The position numbers and the translations under genes are program-made. Below, in pieces: positions 8,871 through 17,204 of a stretch of DNA of 64,000 nucleotides. This DNA is from Prodigiosinella aquatilis (GTDB lineage Bacteria; Pseudomonadota; Gammaproteobacteria; Enterobacterales; Enterobacteriaceae): assembly GCA_030388725.1 (NCBI GenBank), contig CP128857.1, positions 2,356,001-2,420,000 of the forward strand, given 5' to 3'. The notes below the pieces were generated by a model, which made no database searches, had not been told where the DNA came from, and worked only from the letters and a program-made list of their open reading frames with translations. Each line of letters starts with the position of its first letter. The first letter of the stretch is position 1.

Positions 8871-9459
8871 TTAGTCTGTAACCACGCTAACGTCCTCAAA
8901 AATATTGTCTCTGATAAAATGTTCGAACTTTGAATGTTACAAAAATCCTGAGAAACTTCAATAGAACAATCAGATAAATACCTAAATCTGGCCTGATTTC
9001 AGACCGGTGAGCTACCGTGACCATGGTCTCCCTATCTCAGAAAATGTGCTGAAATATGATTTTTATGAATCCGGTCCTAACCAAAAATGGGCGGGGACAT
9101 CATGTACCTGCATACTGGTGAAGGCTGGTTGCACCACTTAACTAGTTCATCATGGTGAATACAGCTATCAATAATACTCACACGAAGATAATCCCCCCTT
9201 CTTTTATAATAGATAAAGAGATGTTTTTAGTGAGATATATCTCATTTTTATCAATTAATAAAAATTTAAATTCGTGAACTTTAAATGGTCATTTTGTCTT
9301 AAAAACAAACTAAAATTGACATCTCATGAACTAAAATTCACTTCGCGAATGATAAGAGTATAATATTTAAAGAAAAATAGACGTGAACCTCATCAAATTC
9401 CGTAGAAGTTAAATACAATCCATAGTGACACACCAGACAACTATTATGACTCTCCTGCC
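8871..9459. other. AT-rich non-coding region with an insertion-sequence relic
   Basis: Nearly 600 bases without an intact gene between the STAND gene and the cupin gene. It contains a transposase relic at 9010-9141 (listed separately) and otherwise very AT-rich sequence with a short palindrome GAGATATATCTC near 9231. The cupin gene reads towards this region, and no convincing terminator is seen. Confidence 0.5.
9010..9141 (+). pseudogene. IS3-family transposase OrfB relic
   Basis: Plus-strand translation gives YRDHGLPISENVLKYDFYES then GPNQKWAG, and after a one-base shift in the GGGG run DIMYLHTGEGWL. This is the start of the DDE integrase core of IS3-group OrfB proteins, whose usual form is NxLxRxFxxxxPNxxWxGDITYxxTxEGWLYL. 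Only about 45 codons remain, with a frameshift and without the catalytic acidic residues further on, so it cannot be functional. No inverted-repeat ends were found around it. Confidence 0.7.
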
Positions 9460-9804
9460 TCATCTGGAAGCATCTAGACTATAATAAATGGCTAACCAAA
9501 TCGTTGGTTCCTTGGGATCTGTCCATTCAACACGATGCCTGCACAACGCCGGAATATTCACGAAGTCACCTGTTTTCATTACCCGCATATCAGATTCCTT
9601 CTCAAATCGTAAACCGGCAGAACCTTGTAACACCGTTACCCACTCGTTTTGCGGCTGACAATACCAGAACCCTGGTGGACTTGATTGTCCGGTTGAAATA
9701 ATTCTCTCGATTCGAATATTTGGCTGCGTGAGTAATACTTCGAAAGTTTCAGCCTCTCTTCCAAGAGCTGCTTCAGGAAAATTGGTGAGCAAATTAGTTA
9801 TCAT
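9460..9804 (-). CDS. Small cupin-domain protein
   Basis: A 114-residue single-domain cupin. The conserved barrel motifs can be read: E-W-V-T-V-L-Q-G-S-A-G-L (motif 1 with an Glu/Gln set instead of the full His-x-His) and GDFVNIPALCRHRVEW (motif 2 with Pro and His). Such small cupins bind a metal and act as isomerases, dioxygenases or sensors; nothing here decides which. The ribosome site AAAGGAGATAG lies just before the ATG at 9804. It lies downstream of emtA, same strand, separated by a long inverted repeat. Confidence 0.85.
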   Translation of the reverse strand: MITNLLTNFPEAALGREAETFEVLLTQPNIRIERIISTGQSSPPGFWYCQPQNEWVTVLQGSAGLRFEKESDMRVMKTGDFVNIPALCRHRVEWTDPKEPTIWLAIYYSLDASR

Positions 9805-9850
9805 TCAACTATCTCCTTTCGCTGCGTATTTTTCGTCTTTCTATGTGATC

Positions 9851-9905
9851 GCGCTACGTGAATTCTGCTGCATTGCATGATGAAATCTTAGAATTCACGT
9901 AGCGC
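9851..9905. repeat. Perfect 16-bp inverted repeat with 23-bp spacer
   Basis: GCGCTACGTGAATTCT at 9851-9866 is matched by its exact reverse complement at 9890-9905. It sits between emtA and the cupin gene, both on the minus strand, and could form a long hairpin in either transcript. No T-run follows on either strand, so it is not an ordinary intrinsic terminator. It may be a transcript-processing or mRNA-stability hairpin, or a site for a dimeric protein. Confidence 0.8.
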
Positions 9906-9930
9906 AGCCGTCGATTTAACACGTTAACGA

Positions 9931-10536
9931 CTATAAACCGGCATAGGCCTTCTCAACTTTCGCCATATATCTCGGTGCCTGAGGTGCTGGATGATGTTGA
10001 CGGACATGCCAGCTAAAAGCTGCCGGTGTCAGTTGATTAATCATCCGAATAGCAGCTTGCCGATTACTTGAGAAAGTCCGCAACAATGCACCCGCACCGT
10101 TGACGTAGGCCACTTCGGTTGCGTAACGTCGCGTGACCGGATTGTTGATCCAATTTAGTTGCTGATGTTGCAACGAGCTGATATACGCCGTTCCCAGGTC
10201 AATATTGGTTTCCGGGTCCAGTAAATCGTCGTCATCAGGACAGCCTCGTTTACCTTTGTAACGGTACGCATCACAGCCACTGGTGGACGCTTTAAGTTGC
10301 ATCAAACCGATTGCATTTGAAGGACTTACCGCTTCCGGATTAAAATTGGATTCGACCTGGATGATCGCCTTAATGAGTTTTTGATCAACTTTATAATTGT
10401 CAGCAGCTTCCTTAATCTCATCATCATAGGCGTGCGGGTCATATTTCTTATAATGAGGTTTGCTGGAGCAGCCTGCCAAAATCATCAGTATGATCAACAT
10501 GCCTAATCGTGACGAATGTTTGAGTAGTGAAGTCAT
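9931..10536 (-). CDS. emtA: Membrane-bound lytic transglycosylase EmtA/MltE
   Basis: A 201-residue lipoprotein, close to the 203 of E. coli EmtA. The N-terminus has a basic start, a hydrophobic stretch and the lipobox L20-A-G-C23, so it is anchored to the outer membrane. The SLT goose-lysozyme-like domain has IIQVESNFNP with the catalytic Glu62, GLMQLKAS, and the TNIDLGTAYISSL and VAYVNGAG motifs. It cleaves the glycan strand of peptidoglycan endolytically, forming 1,6-anhydromuramic ends. Divergent from the GlxA-type regulator gene with about 220 bp between them. Confidence 0.93.
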   Translation of the reverse strand: MTSLLKHSSRLGMLIILMILAGCSSKPHYKKYDPHAYDDEIKEAADNYKVDQKLIKAIIQVESNFNPEAVSPSNAIGLMQLKASTSGCDAYRYKGKRGCPDDDDLLDPETNIDLGTAYISSLQHQQLNWINNPVTRRYATEVAYVNGAGALLRTFSSNRQAAIRMINQLTPAAFSWHVRQHHPAPQAPRYMAKVEKAYAGL

Positions 10537-10756
10537 GGAATTACCAGGGTTAAATTAAGCAAAAGTAAGTCCGTAATTTCGGACACTGACAAGATACCGT
10601 TATCGTTACCGAGGGTCATATATTAAATGGCGTTTTACGCTGATCTCGGTTACTAAAAGTGCGAATACCTACATCAGTACCCTGCTCTCTGTCTATTCGG
10701 TCTATCATAGACATCCATAACTTGACATTTTTAATACAAATTGTATTTTTAATGCC

Positions 10757-11722
10757 ATGCTTACATTTCTGATTATCGTCCCGGATGGGGGCTTGTTGTT
10801 CGAAGCGGCGGGTATCGCCGACATCCTTATGCAGGCGAATTGCCTGGTGCCAAATTCGGCCTATCAGGTGACAGTTGCCACCACGCAACCGCATCATGTA
10901 GTTCACGGTGCATCAGGCTTGAACCTGCTGGCCGACCACCGGCTTTGCGATCTCAACCCTGAACTTCCGCGTGATACCATCATGATTACCGGCAAAGGCC
11001 TGACCGAAGAAGAAGGCACCAGCGTCGTTGATTGGATTCAACGTGCGTCACCCCACACCCGGCGTGTGGTTTCCATTTGTAGCGGTGCAATGCTTTTGGC
11101 TAAAACCGGTCTGCTTGACGGACGTCATGCCACCACGCATTGGCGACTGCTTGATACTCTGCAAGCCGAGTTTCCTCAGGTCACGGTCGAACGTGGTCCG
11201 ATCTATGTTCAGGATGGGAATGTTTGGACGTCAGGCGGCGTCAGCTCTGGTTTTGACCTTACTCTCGCTCTGGTTGAGGACGACTATGGGTTCAATCTGG
11301 CTCGCGATGTGGCACAGGATCTAGTGATGTTCCTCCGCCGCCCTGGAGGACAGTCTCAATTCAGCCGCTATCTTTTGAATCAGGCCAGTGAAGGGCCGAT
11401 TCGTGATCTTCAGTCCTGGATTTCTGAAAATCTTGCTGATGACTTATCTGTCGAAAATCTGGCGGAACGCGTCGCCATGAGCCCGCGTAATTTCACCCGC
11501 GTGTTCACTCGTGAAATCGGAATTACCCCGGCTAAATATGTTGAAGAAGTTCGTCTGAGTGCCGCCAGACAACGGCTTGAACAAACGAAACAAAACATCG
11601 AGCACATCGCCTTCACTACTGGTTTTGGCAATGGCCTCAATCTGCGACGTGTTTTCGAAAGAAATTTGCAGCTCACACCAACAGAATACAGAGACCGCTT
11701 TTGCTCTCGCATGATGGCGTAA
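10757..11722 (+). CDS. GlxA-family transcriptional regulator (DJ-1/PfpI domain plus AraC HTH)
   Basis: A 321-residue regulator. Residues 1-190 form a DJ-1/PfpI (class I glutamine amidotransferase-like) domain with the nucleophile-elbow region VVSICSGAMLLAKTGLLDG, which retains the Cys, and the TTHWR segment. Residues about 215-320 form the AraC/XylS DNA-binding domain with two helix-turn-helix motifs (LAERVAMSPRNFTRVFTREIG and IEHIAFTTGFGNGLNLRRVF). Proteins of this kind (GlxA, FtrA) activate catabolic or stress genes in response to a small metabolite. The GAPDH gene follows 80 bp downstream on the same strand and is a candidate target. Confidence 0.92.
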   Translation: MLTFLIIVPDGGLLFEAAGIADILMQANCLVPNSAYQVTVATTQPHHVVHGASGLNLLADHRLCDLNPELPRDTIMITGKGLTEEEGTSVVDWIQRASPHTRRVVSICSGAMLLAKTGLLDGRHATTHWRLLDTLQAEFPQVTVERGPIYVQDGNVWTSGGVSSGFDLTLALVEDDYGFNLARDVAQDLVMFLRRPGGQSQFSRYLLNQASEGPIRDLQSWISENLADDLSVENLAERVAMSPRNFTRVFTREIGITPAKYVEEVRLSAARQRLEQTKQNIEHIAFTTGFGNGLNLRRVFERNLQLTPTEYRDRFCSRMMA

Positions 11723-11802
11723 ATTGATCCTTTATTGTCATTTACGCCAATCTCCTTTCGCTCTACATTAAATGCAAGTAAGATAACAAAGGGGTATTTA
11801 TC

Positions 11803-12813
11803 ATGGTCAAAGTAGGTATCAATGGATTCGGCCGGATTGGCCGAAATGTCTTGCGCGCCGCGCTGGGTCGTAACGATTTCCAGGTGGTTGCAATTAATGA
11901 TCTCACCGACAGTAAGACCCTTGCCCATCTCCTGAAATACGATTCATTATCCGGCACGTTAAAAGCTAATGTCGAAGCGGGTGAAGGCCAGTTGCTGGTC
12001 GATGGCAAAGCCATCCGGGTTTTCTCCGAAAGAGATCCAGCAGCGATTCCATGGAGTAGCGTTGGTGTGGATATCGTGATTGAAGCTACCGGTTTCTTCA
12101 CCGAAAAAGCCAAAGCTGAAGTGCATATCATCAAAGGTGGCGCGAAACGCGTCATTATTTCCGCACCGGCTAAGAACGACGATATCACTATCGTCATGGG
12201 TGTGAATGACAGCCAGTACGATCCGGCCAAACACAAAGTGGTCAGCAATGGCAGTTGCACAACAAATGGTTTGGCTCCGGCTGTCCAGGTTCTACATCAA
12301 ACTTTTGGGATTGAGCACGGGTTGATGAACACCACTCATGCCTATACCAACAGTCAGGTGTTGCACGATCAACCTGAAAAGAATTTACGTGGTGCGCGTG
12401 CCGCCGCGGTTTCGATTGTTCCTTATTCCAGCGGTGCGGCGAAAGCGATAGGTAAAGTCATCCCGGAACTGGATGGCCGCATGACCGGCTATTCGCTGCG
12501 GGTTCCCGTTCCGGTGGTTTCCATCGTCGATTTGACCGTAAATCTGAAACGTGAAGTGACAATTGAAGAAATTAATGCTGCGTTCCGTAACGCCGCTGAA
12601 TCCGGCCCGCTCAAAGGCATTTTGGGCTACAGCGAAGAACCACTGGTATCGAGCGACTACCGCGGAGACCCGCGCTCATCCATTATTGACGGACTTTCTA
12701 CGCTAGTCATCGGTGGTAAGCTGGTCAAAATTCTTGCCTGGTATGATAACGAATGGGGCTTTTCAAACCGTCTGGTTGATCTGGCCCTGCTGATGGAAAA
12801 ACGGGGCTTATAA
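11803..12813 (+). CDS. Glyceraldehyde-3-phosphate dehydrogenase, type I (probably an additional copy)
   Basis: A 336-residue GAPDH. The NAD-binding Rossmann motif INGFGRIGRNVLRAAL begins at residue 4, and NDLTDSKTLAHLLKYDS follows. The catalytic Cys152 is in SNGSCTTN, where most housekeeping enzymes have SNASCTTN. The His motif NTTHAYTNSQ, the substrate loop and the C-terminal WYDNEWGFSNR are present. It should be catalytically active in converting glyceraldehyde 3-phosphate to 1,3-bisphosphoglycerate. The sequence is not that of enterobacterial housekeeping gapA, and its setting next to a GlxA-type regulator and not a glycolytic operon suggests a conditional second GAPDH. A good terminator follows. 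Confidence 0.9.
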   Translation: MVKVGINGFGRIGRNVLRAALGRNDFQVVAINDLTDSKTLAHLLKYDSLSGTLKANVEAGEGQLLVDGKAIRVFSERDPAAIPWSSVGVDIVIEATGFFTEKAKAEVHIIKGGAKRVIISAPAKNDDITIVMGVNDSQYDPAKHKVVSNGSCTTNGLAPAVQVLHQTFGIEHGLMNTTHAYTNSQVLHDQPEKNLRGARAAAVSIVPYSSGAAKAIGKVIPELDGRMTGYSLRVPVPVVSIVDLTVNLKREVTIEEINAAFRNAAESGPLKGILGYSEEPLVSSDYRGDPRSSIIDGLSTLVIGGKLVKILAWYDNEWGFSNRLVDLALLMEKRGL

Positions 12814-12843
12814 TTCCTTTTATTCCTGTTAGGCGTTTTAATG

Positions 12844-12867
12844 AATACCGCCTTTTGGCGGTATTTT
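12844..12867 (+). terminator. Intrinsic terminator after the GAPDH gene
   Basis: Perfect 9-bp stem AATACCGCC / GGCGGTATT with a TTTT loop, followed by TT, 30 bases after the stop codon. Confidence 0.85.
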
Positions 12868-13844
12868 CACATGACTTGCAGATGGGTGGTCTATTATAAG
12901 CAAGCAATAAGTATGTTGTAACTAATTTATGGTGGGAATTTAATTTAGTGACATCATTTTTAATGAGCATGTGTAATATTTCCGACTATATATTCCTATC
13001 TTACTAAGCCAAAATCATCCCGTAAATACTACCCGAGTTTTATTAAACAGACTTATTAATACTTTGATTCCATTACAATTCTATTTTTCTTACTACCCTG
13101 CCAGAGACTTATAATTGATTTTTATAGAGAAATATCACTTAAATTACCAGACACCTCATTATTCCGTTTATCCTCTACATCGCAATTAATTGACGAAGGG
13201 TGTAAAGAAATTTGCATCAGTTTCCGGAAGTGAGCCTGATTTAGGTGCATTTGCGCGGGATTAACCAGTTGTTTACTCTGTTTCCCAAGTCTGCGTATTA
13301 TGCAGGCCTGTAAACGTGCAATACTTATCAAAACATTGGAGAGTATGAAATTATTTATACTATTTCTAATATATTAGAATACTTAAAATTTACTTAATAA
13401 GCTAATTATTTCTAATATAACCGATTAAGTAACTAATAATTACATATGCTTTTATAACATTTGTTTCTATTTTATCTAGAACTAACTTTGGTGGAAAAAT
13501 CTGTTATTACATTGCTTTTAAAGAGATTAAACGCCAATGCTAACTTTATTTTTAGTATTGTAATTTTATTGACCATTTAATTGTTATATATGGGAATATT
13601 TATTTTTAGGTGTTGGTTGATTTTTTTAACTTGTATTGCTATTTTTCAACATAAAGGGTTGGTTCTTAATAATCATACTATTTCGTACTTTATACTCATA
13701 CTCCATACGCGTATAAATATAAAAGCTTATTAGACATATAATTTTCATGCATTATAAAGCGATATGTGAATGAAATAACATTATTCCCTTGGCTGCGCGA
13801 TAGCTTGCGGATTTTCATGTTTAAATTGATAGAGTACTCATATT
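12868..13844. other. AT-rich gene-free leader upstream of the paralogue cluster
   Basis: Nearly 1 kb with no convincing gene. The part from about 13330 to 13800 is extremely AT-rich, far from the composition of the genes on either side, as expected for an H-NS-silenced promoter region of a laterally acquired operon. A minus-strand frame at 13122-13331 has more normal composition but only a TTG start and no recognisable family. The promoter of the eight-gene cluster must lie here; I cannot fix -10/-35 boxes with confidence among so many AT-rich candidates. Confidence 0.55.
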
Positions 13845-15446
13845 ATGAATACACAAAGCTATTCTTCAGAAGAAAAAGATGTCATTAAACAAGTTGTTAG
13901 CAAATACGCCAACATGGGTATATTTATTATTCAGCCAAATGATCCTCTATTAGTCAGATTTTATGACATTCAATTAAAACTGGCGGGCATTACAAAAAAT
14001 AACTATCCACAGTTTACGCAGTGCTGGTCTAAGGAAAAGAGTCTTAAACGTAACAATGGTTCGCTGAGCCTGGCTAGCAACAGTTCTGCCTACCCGGTCT
14101 ATAGTATTGTCGGGCTGGATTCTAAAGACGGATACGCGTACCTCACCAGCGCCATTGGATCCTTGCCGGTATCAGCAACCAATGTGACCCAAACACTGGG
14201 TATTTTTGACGGGGAGGCCAATAACGTTGGTACAGTGCAGTACAGCAAGACATATGTCTACACGGCAGACTGTGTGGTCCAGGCCAATGGCACGTTCTCA
14301 AAAAGTTTGAAGACTTCTGACTATATGGTTGTCGTTATTTATACTTTCGCCCAAACCATTGGTCATACTACAGTTTTCGGTGCGGAAATCCTCGTCACCC
14401 AAAGTTATCCTAAAGAGATTACTAATGATTCCCCCACGGATATCAACCATAACAGTGAAATAAAAATTTGCTTAACCCGTAATGAAACCGACTGCGATTA
14501 TCGACATAATTACAACAACGTAGTCAGTGTCCCGATCAAAGGTAATATCTCTTATTTTGGTAACATTGACCTCAGTGGCGGCAAACCGGTATCGGCCAAT
14601 AATTCAATCTATCTTATTCGTAAGCGTGCAGGTGGCGATCCCATTACACCGGTCAGCGACAACCCTATTTTCAATAGCCCGAATACTCGTATCAGCGGGA
14701 ATACTCTGTCGTGGGATCTGGATTGGTTGCAGTTCAAAAAAGTCGATTTTGAGTCAGGTGAAGAGGTCTACTACGTATTTAGAGTCAACCTCAATGTAGA
14801 GGGAAAAAGCGTTGTCAGTTTTATCACTAACGCCCCCAAAAGTATCGAACCGGAACAGCGCTTTTTGAACACAAAAAAGATAAAACCGATGCGCATTGTT
14901 TACGGTTGCCTTGGCAAAGATACACGGATTACTATGCAAGATGGTAATGAAAAAACCATTGACAATATTATTGCTGGTGAATTCGTTCGTTCACAAAATG
15001 GAAAAATTCTCAGAGTAGAAGATGTTGTTACTGGGAAAGAACACCAATATGCTGAAATTACATTACAACGAACTAAACATAAAAAGAAAAAACTGATCTG
15101 TAGCCTGGGGCACCCTGTTTGCACCTCATTCGGTGTGGTCCTCGCGCGCGAATTAAGCCTATCCAGCGAGCTTATCACTCAAGATGGAAAATGCCATATT
15201 GAGTCAATTAAACAAAAGGAAGGTGAAATAGCAGTATATAACCTGCAGTTATCTGTTGATGACCCCACCGATGATGGCCTTTATGGCAATAACACCTTAT
15301 ATGCAAATGGCGTATCAGTGGGCGATAGCCTGATGCAATCGGCTTATGAAGATGAATATTATCGACGCCCCGTCAATGTGTTGAGCCGACTGCCAGCTGA
15401 ATGGCATCAGGATTATCAAAACTATATCGACTCTGTGGGTAAATAA
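13845..15446 (+). CDS. Hint-domain (intein-like) protein, first gene of the paralogue cluster
   Basis: A 533-residue protein without signal peptide or membrane segment. Residues 1-345 are beta-rich and unrecognised. Residues about 353-505 form a Hint domain: the nucleophile Cys355 in YGCLGKDTRITMQDG (block A), the DNIIAGEFV segment, a conserved His423 in SLGHPV, and the terminal GNNTLYANGVSVGD with Asn488-Gly489. This is closest in form to the Vint/von Willebrand-associated Hint domains, which can cleave or transesterify the chain at the Cys. About 28 residues follow the domain. It leads the operon, 4 bases before the next gene. What it releases or links is unknown. Confidence 0.75.
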   Translation: MNTQSYSSEEKDVIKQVVSKYANMGIFIIQPNDPLLVRFYDIQLKLAGITKNNYPQFTQCWSKEKSLKRNNGSLSLASNSSAYPVYSIVGLDSKDGYAYLTSAIGSLPVSATNVTQTLGIFDGEANNVGTVQYSKTYVYTADCVVQANGTFSKSLKTSDYMVVVIYTFAQTIGHTTVFGAEILVTQSYPKEITNDSPTDINHNSEIKICLTRNETDCDYRHNYNNVVSVPIKGNISYFGNIDLSGGKPVSANNSIYLIRKRAGGDPITPVSDNPIFNSPNTRISGNTLSWDLDWLQFKKVDFESGEEVYYVFRVNLNVEGKSVVSFITNAPKSIEPEQRFLNTKKIKPMRIVYGCLGKDTRITMQDGNEKTIDNIIAGEFVRSQNGKILRVEDVVTGKEHQYAEITLQRTKHKKKKLICSLGHPVCTSFGVVLARELSLSSELITQDGKCHIESIKQKEGEIAVYNLQLSVDDPTDDGLYGNNTLYANGVSVGDSLMQSAYEDEYYRRPVNVLSRLPAEWHQDYQNYIDSVGK

Positions 15447-15450
15447 TATC

Positions 15451-17204
15451 ATGTACCAGGGGTATCCAGACTTTCAACAGATAATAACCAGTGGTGGCCA
15501 ACGTTTTGCCGCTCTTTATCTGCAAAATAACGCTTATTATTTATACCCTGACGCAGTCTGTATACTTGCAACCCATCCTCTGGCGTTCTCTTTGGATATT
15601 ATTCGCAGTTACAGTACCGAAAGTATCTACGGGAGACTGAATTTCACCACAGAATTTCAGTTCGCCAGTAAAGAAGACCTGGCACATTTCAAACAACAAC
15701 ATCCTGACCAAGCGATACGCGTTCTGCCCATTGTGCCAGGAGCATTGGGTTTTGATGTACCGATTGAATACCATAGTGATTTGGCCGAGGAAAGTTATGA
15801 CGCAACATGGTATTCAGCACAATGTATCCAGTTTCTTATTTTACTGGACTCAGCGGGTACTCAACTGATTGAAAAGACCCTACTGGATGACACCATTGGT
15901 TTTAATGCCCGGTTGGATGGATTTGTCGAAGGCGTCTCTCCGCGGTTGGCGTATTCCGTCGAATTTGATCCCCGTCTGCTGATCCTTGAATTAGCCGAGA
16001 AAGTTAAAAACACTCAATCACTTCCCGACGGTCGTATCATATTTGACTATGCCCAGTTAACACAATATGTGTATCAACATCTCGGCCAATTGCTGTTGAC
16101 CATTAGCCCGCTATTCCCACTGACCGATCCTGCTGAAACGCTGCTCTTCAGCCAGGCCTTTCTTGACCGGTTATACAACCTGCTCGGTTCAGCCTATACC
16201 GGTCCCGCCAGCAGTAATACAGCGTTAATTTGCCTGACCGTACCAGCACACAACAGCCGGGTGATTTTCGACTTGAATACAGTGGTACTGGGTCAGCGCC
16301 CGCTTTGCTTTTTATTGGATCCTTTTACAGCCGCGCAGCAAATTGCCAAGGTATATCCCGAGACTATAATCCATCGCACCACCGCTCCGCCATTGCCTGC
16401 GGGTCGACTAAATATCGAGATCTTTTACACGTTTCCATTAGGGCTTAAAAAAATATCTCGATTGATATTCAGGTAATCCTTTCGGCCGGAAACCTTTATC
16501 CTCTCGCACAGACACAAACACAGTCACTCAGTGAGGATAAAAGTCGTTTGACCTTTCTGTTCCAAAATAACGACTCACAAGGAGAACCAGTATTCCAATA
16601 CCAAATTTGTGTTAACTACCCGCAACAAGGAACTTACCGTGCAATTGTCGGCGAGCTGAAACAATGCAGCGGCAATACATGTGTTCTGGATTACTCCGCT
16701 TTGCCTTGCAAATTTCTATCGATCAATGTTGACCCAGACTTCGCTCTGCAAAGCAAGATTGAGGGGATCTACCATTCGGCAGATTGGTTACAGAGTCTGG
16801 AACTAACTCAGTCAGCCCCTGATTTCAGTTGCCCCATCATCGGCGAAAATACCTACGCTAGCATCACCGCATGTGAATTATCTGGCACCGGGACCGTTAA
16901 GTTGCAAACGCCTATTACCCAATCCACAACGCTTGGTGCATACAGTTTCCCGCAGTTTGGTGCGCAACAGGCGCGGATCACCGTCCACCTGCCTGCCAAT
17001 TGCCTCAGTGAGTCCCTGATATTTCAGGCACAAAACGAAATCGGTACTACGGATCACACCTTTACACATCAACAAAACGTCTTCGAATACAAGTGGAACG
17101 TCACGTCGATTTTTGCCTGCTCTTTTCGTTACAAAACCCGCACAGGCCCCTGGTCGGAATATGTTACCGGCGATCAAACGATTGATATCAAAGGTGAGAA
17201 ATGA
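15451..17204 (+). CDS. Paralogue-cluster protein B, split by a frameshift in an A7 run
   Basis: Two adjacent frames, 15451-16476 and 16548-17204, are one gene. Adding a single A to the A7 run at 16447-16453 joins them through LKKNISIDIQVILSAGN into a 584-residue protein with no other change. The N-terminal part, NAYYLYPDAVCILATHPLAF then YGRLNFTTEFQF, has the same pattern as the other members of this cluster, and the middle LDSAGTQLIEKTLLDDTIGF segment matches their LT-x-LL-x-x-L module. The C-terminal third is beta-strand rich. No signal peptide or membrane helix. Its stop overlaps the next start as ATGA, so the two are translationally coupled. Function unknown. Confidence 0.65.

Noticed and set aside
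13122..13331. Minus-strand frame of 69 codons in the AT-rich leader
   Set aside because: Only a TTG start, no ribosome site and no recognisable family, although its G+C content is higher than that of its surroundings.
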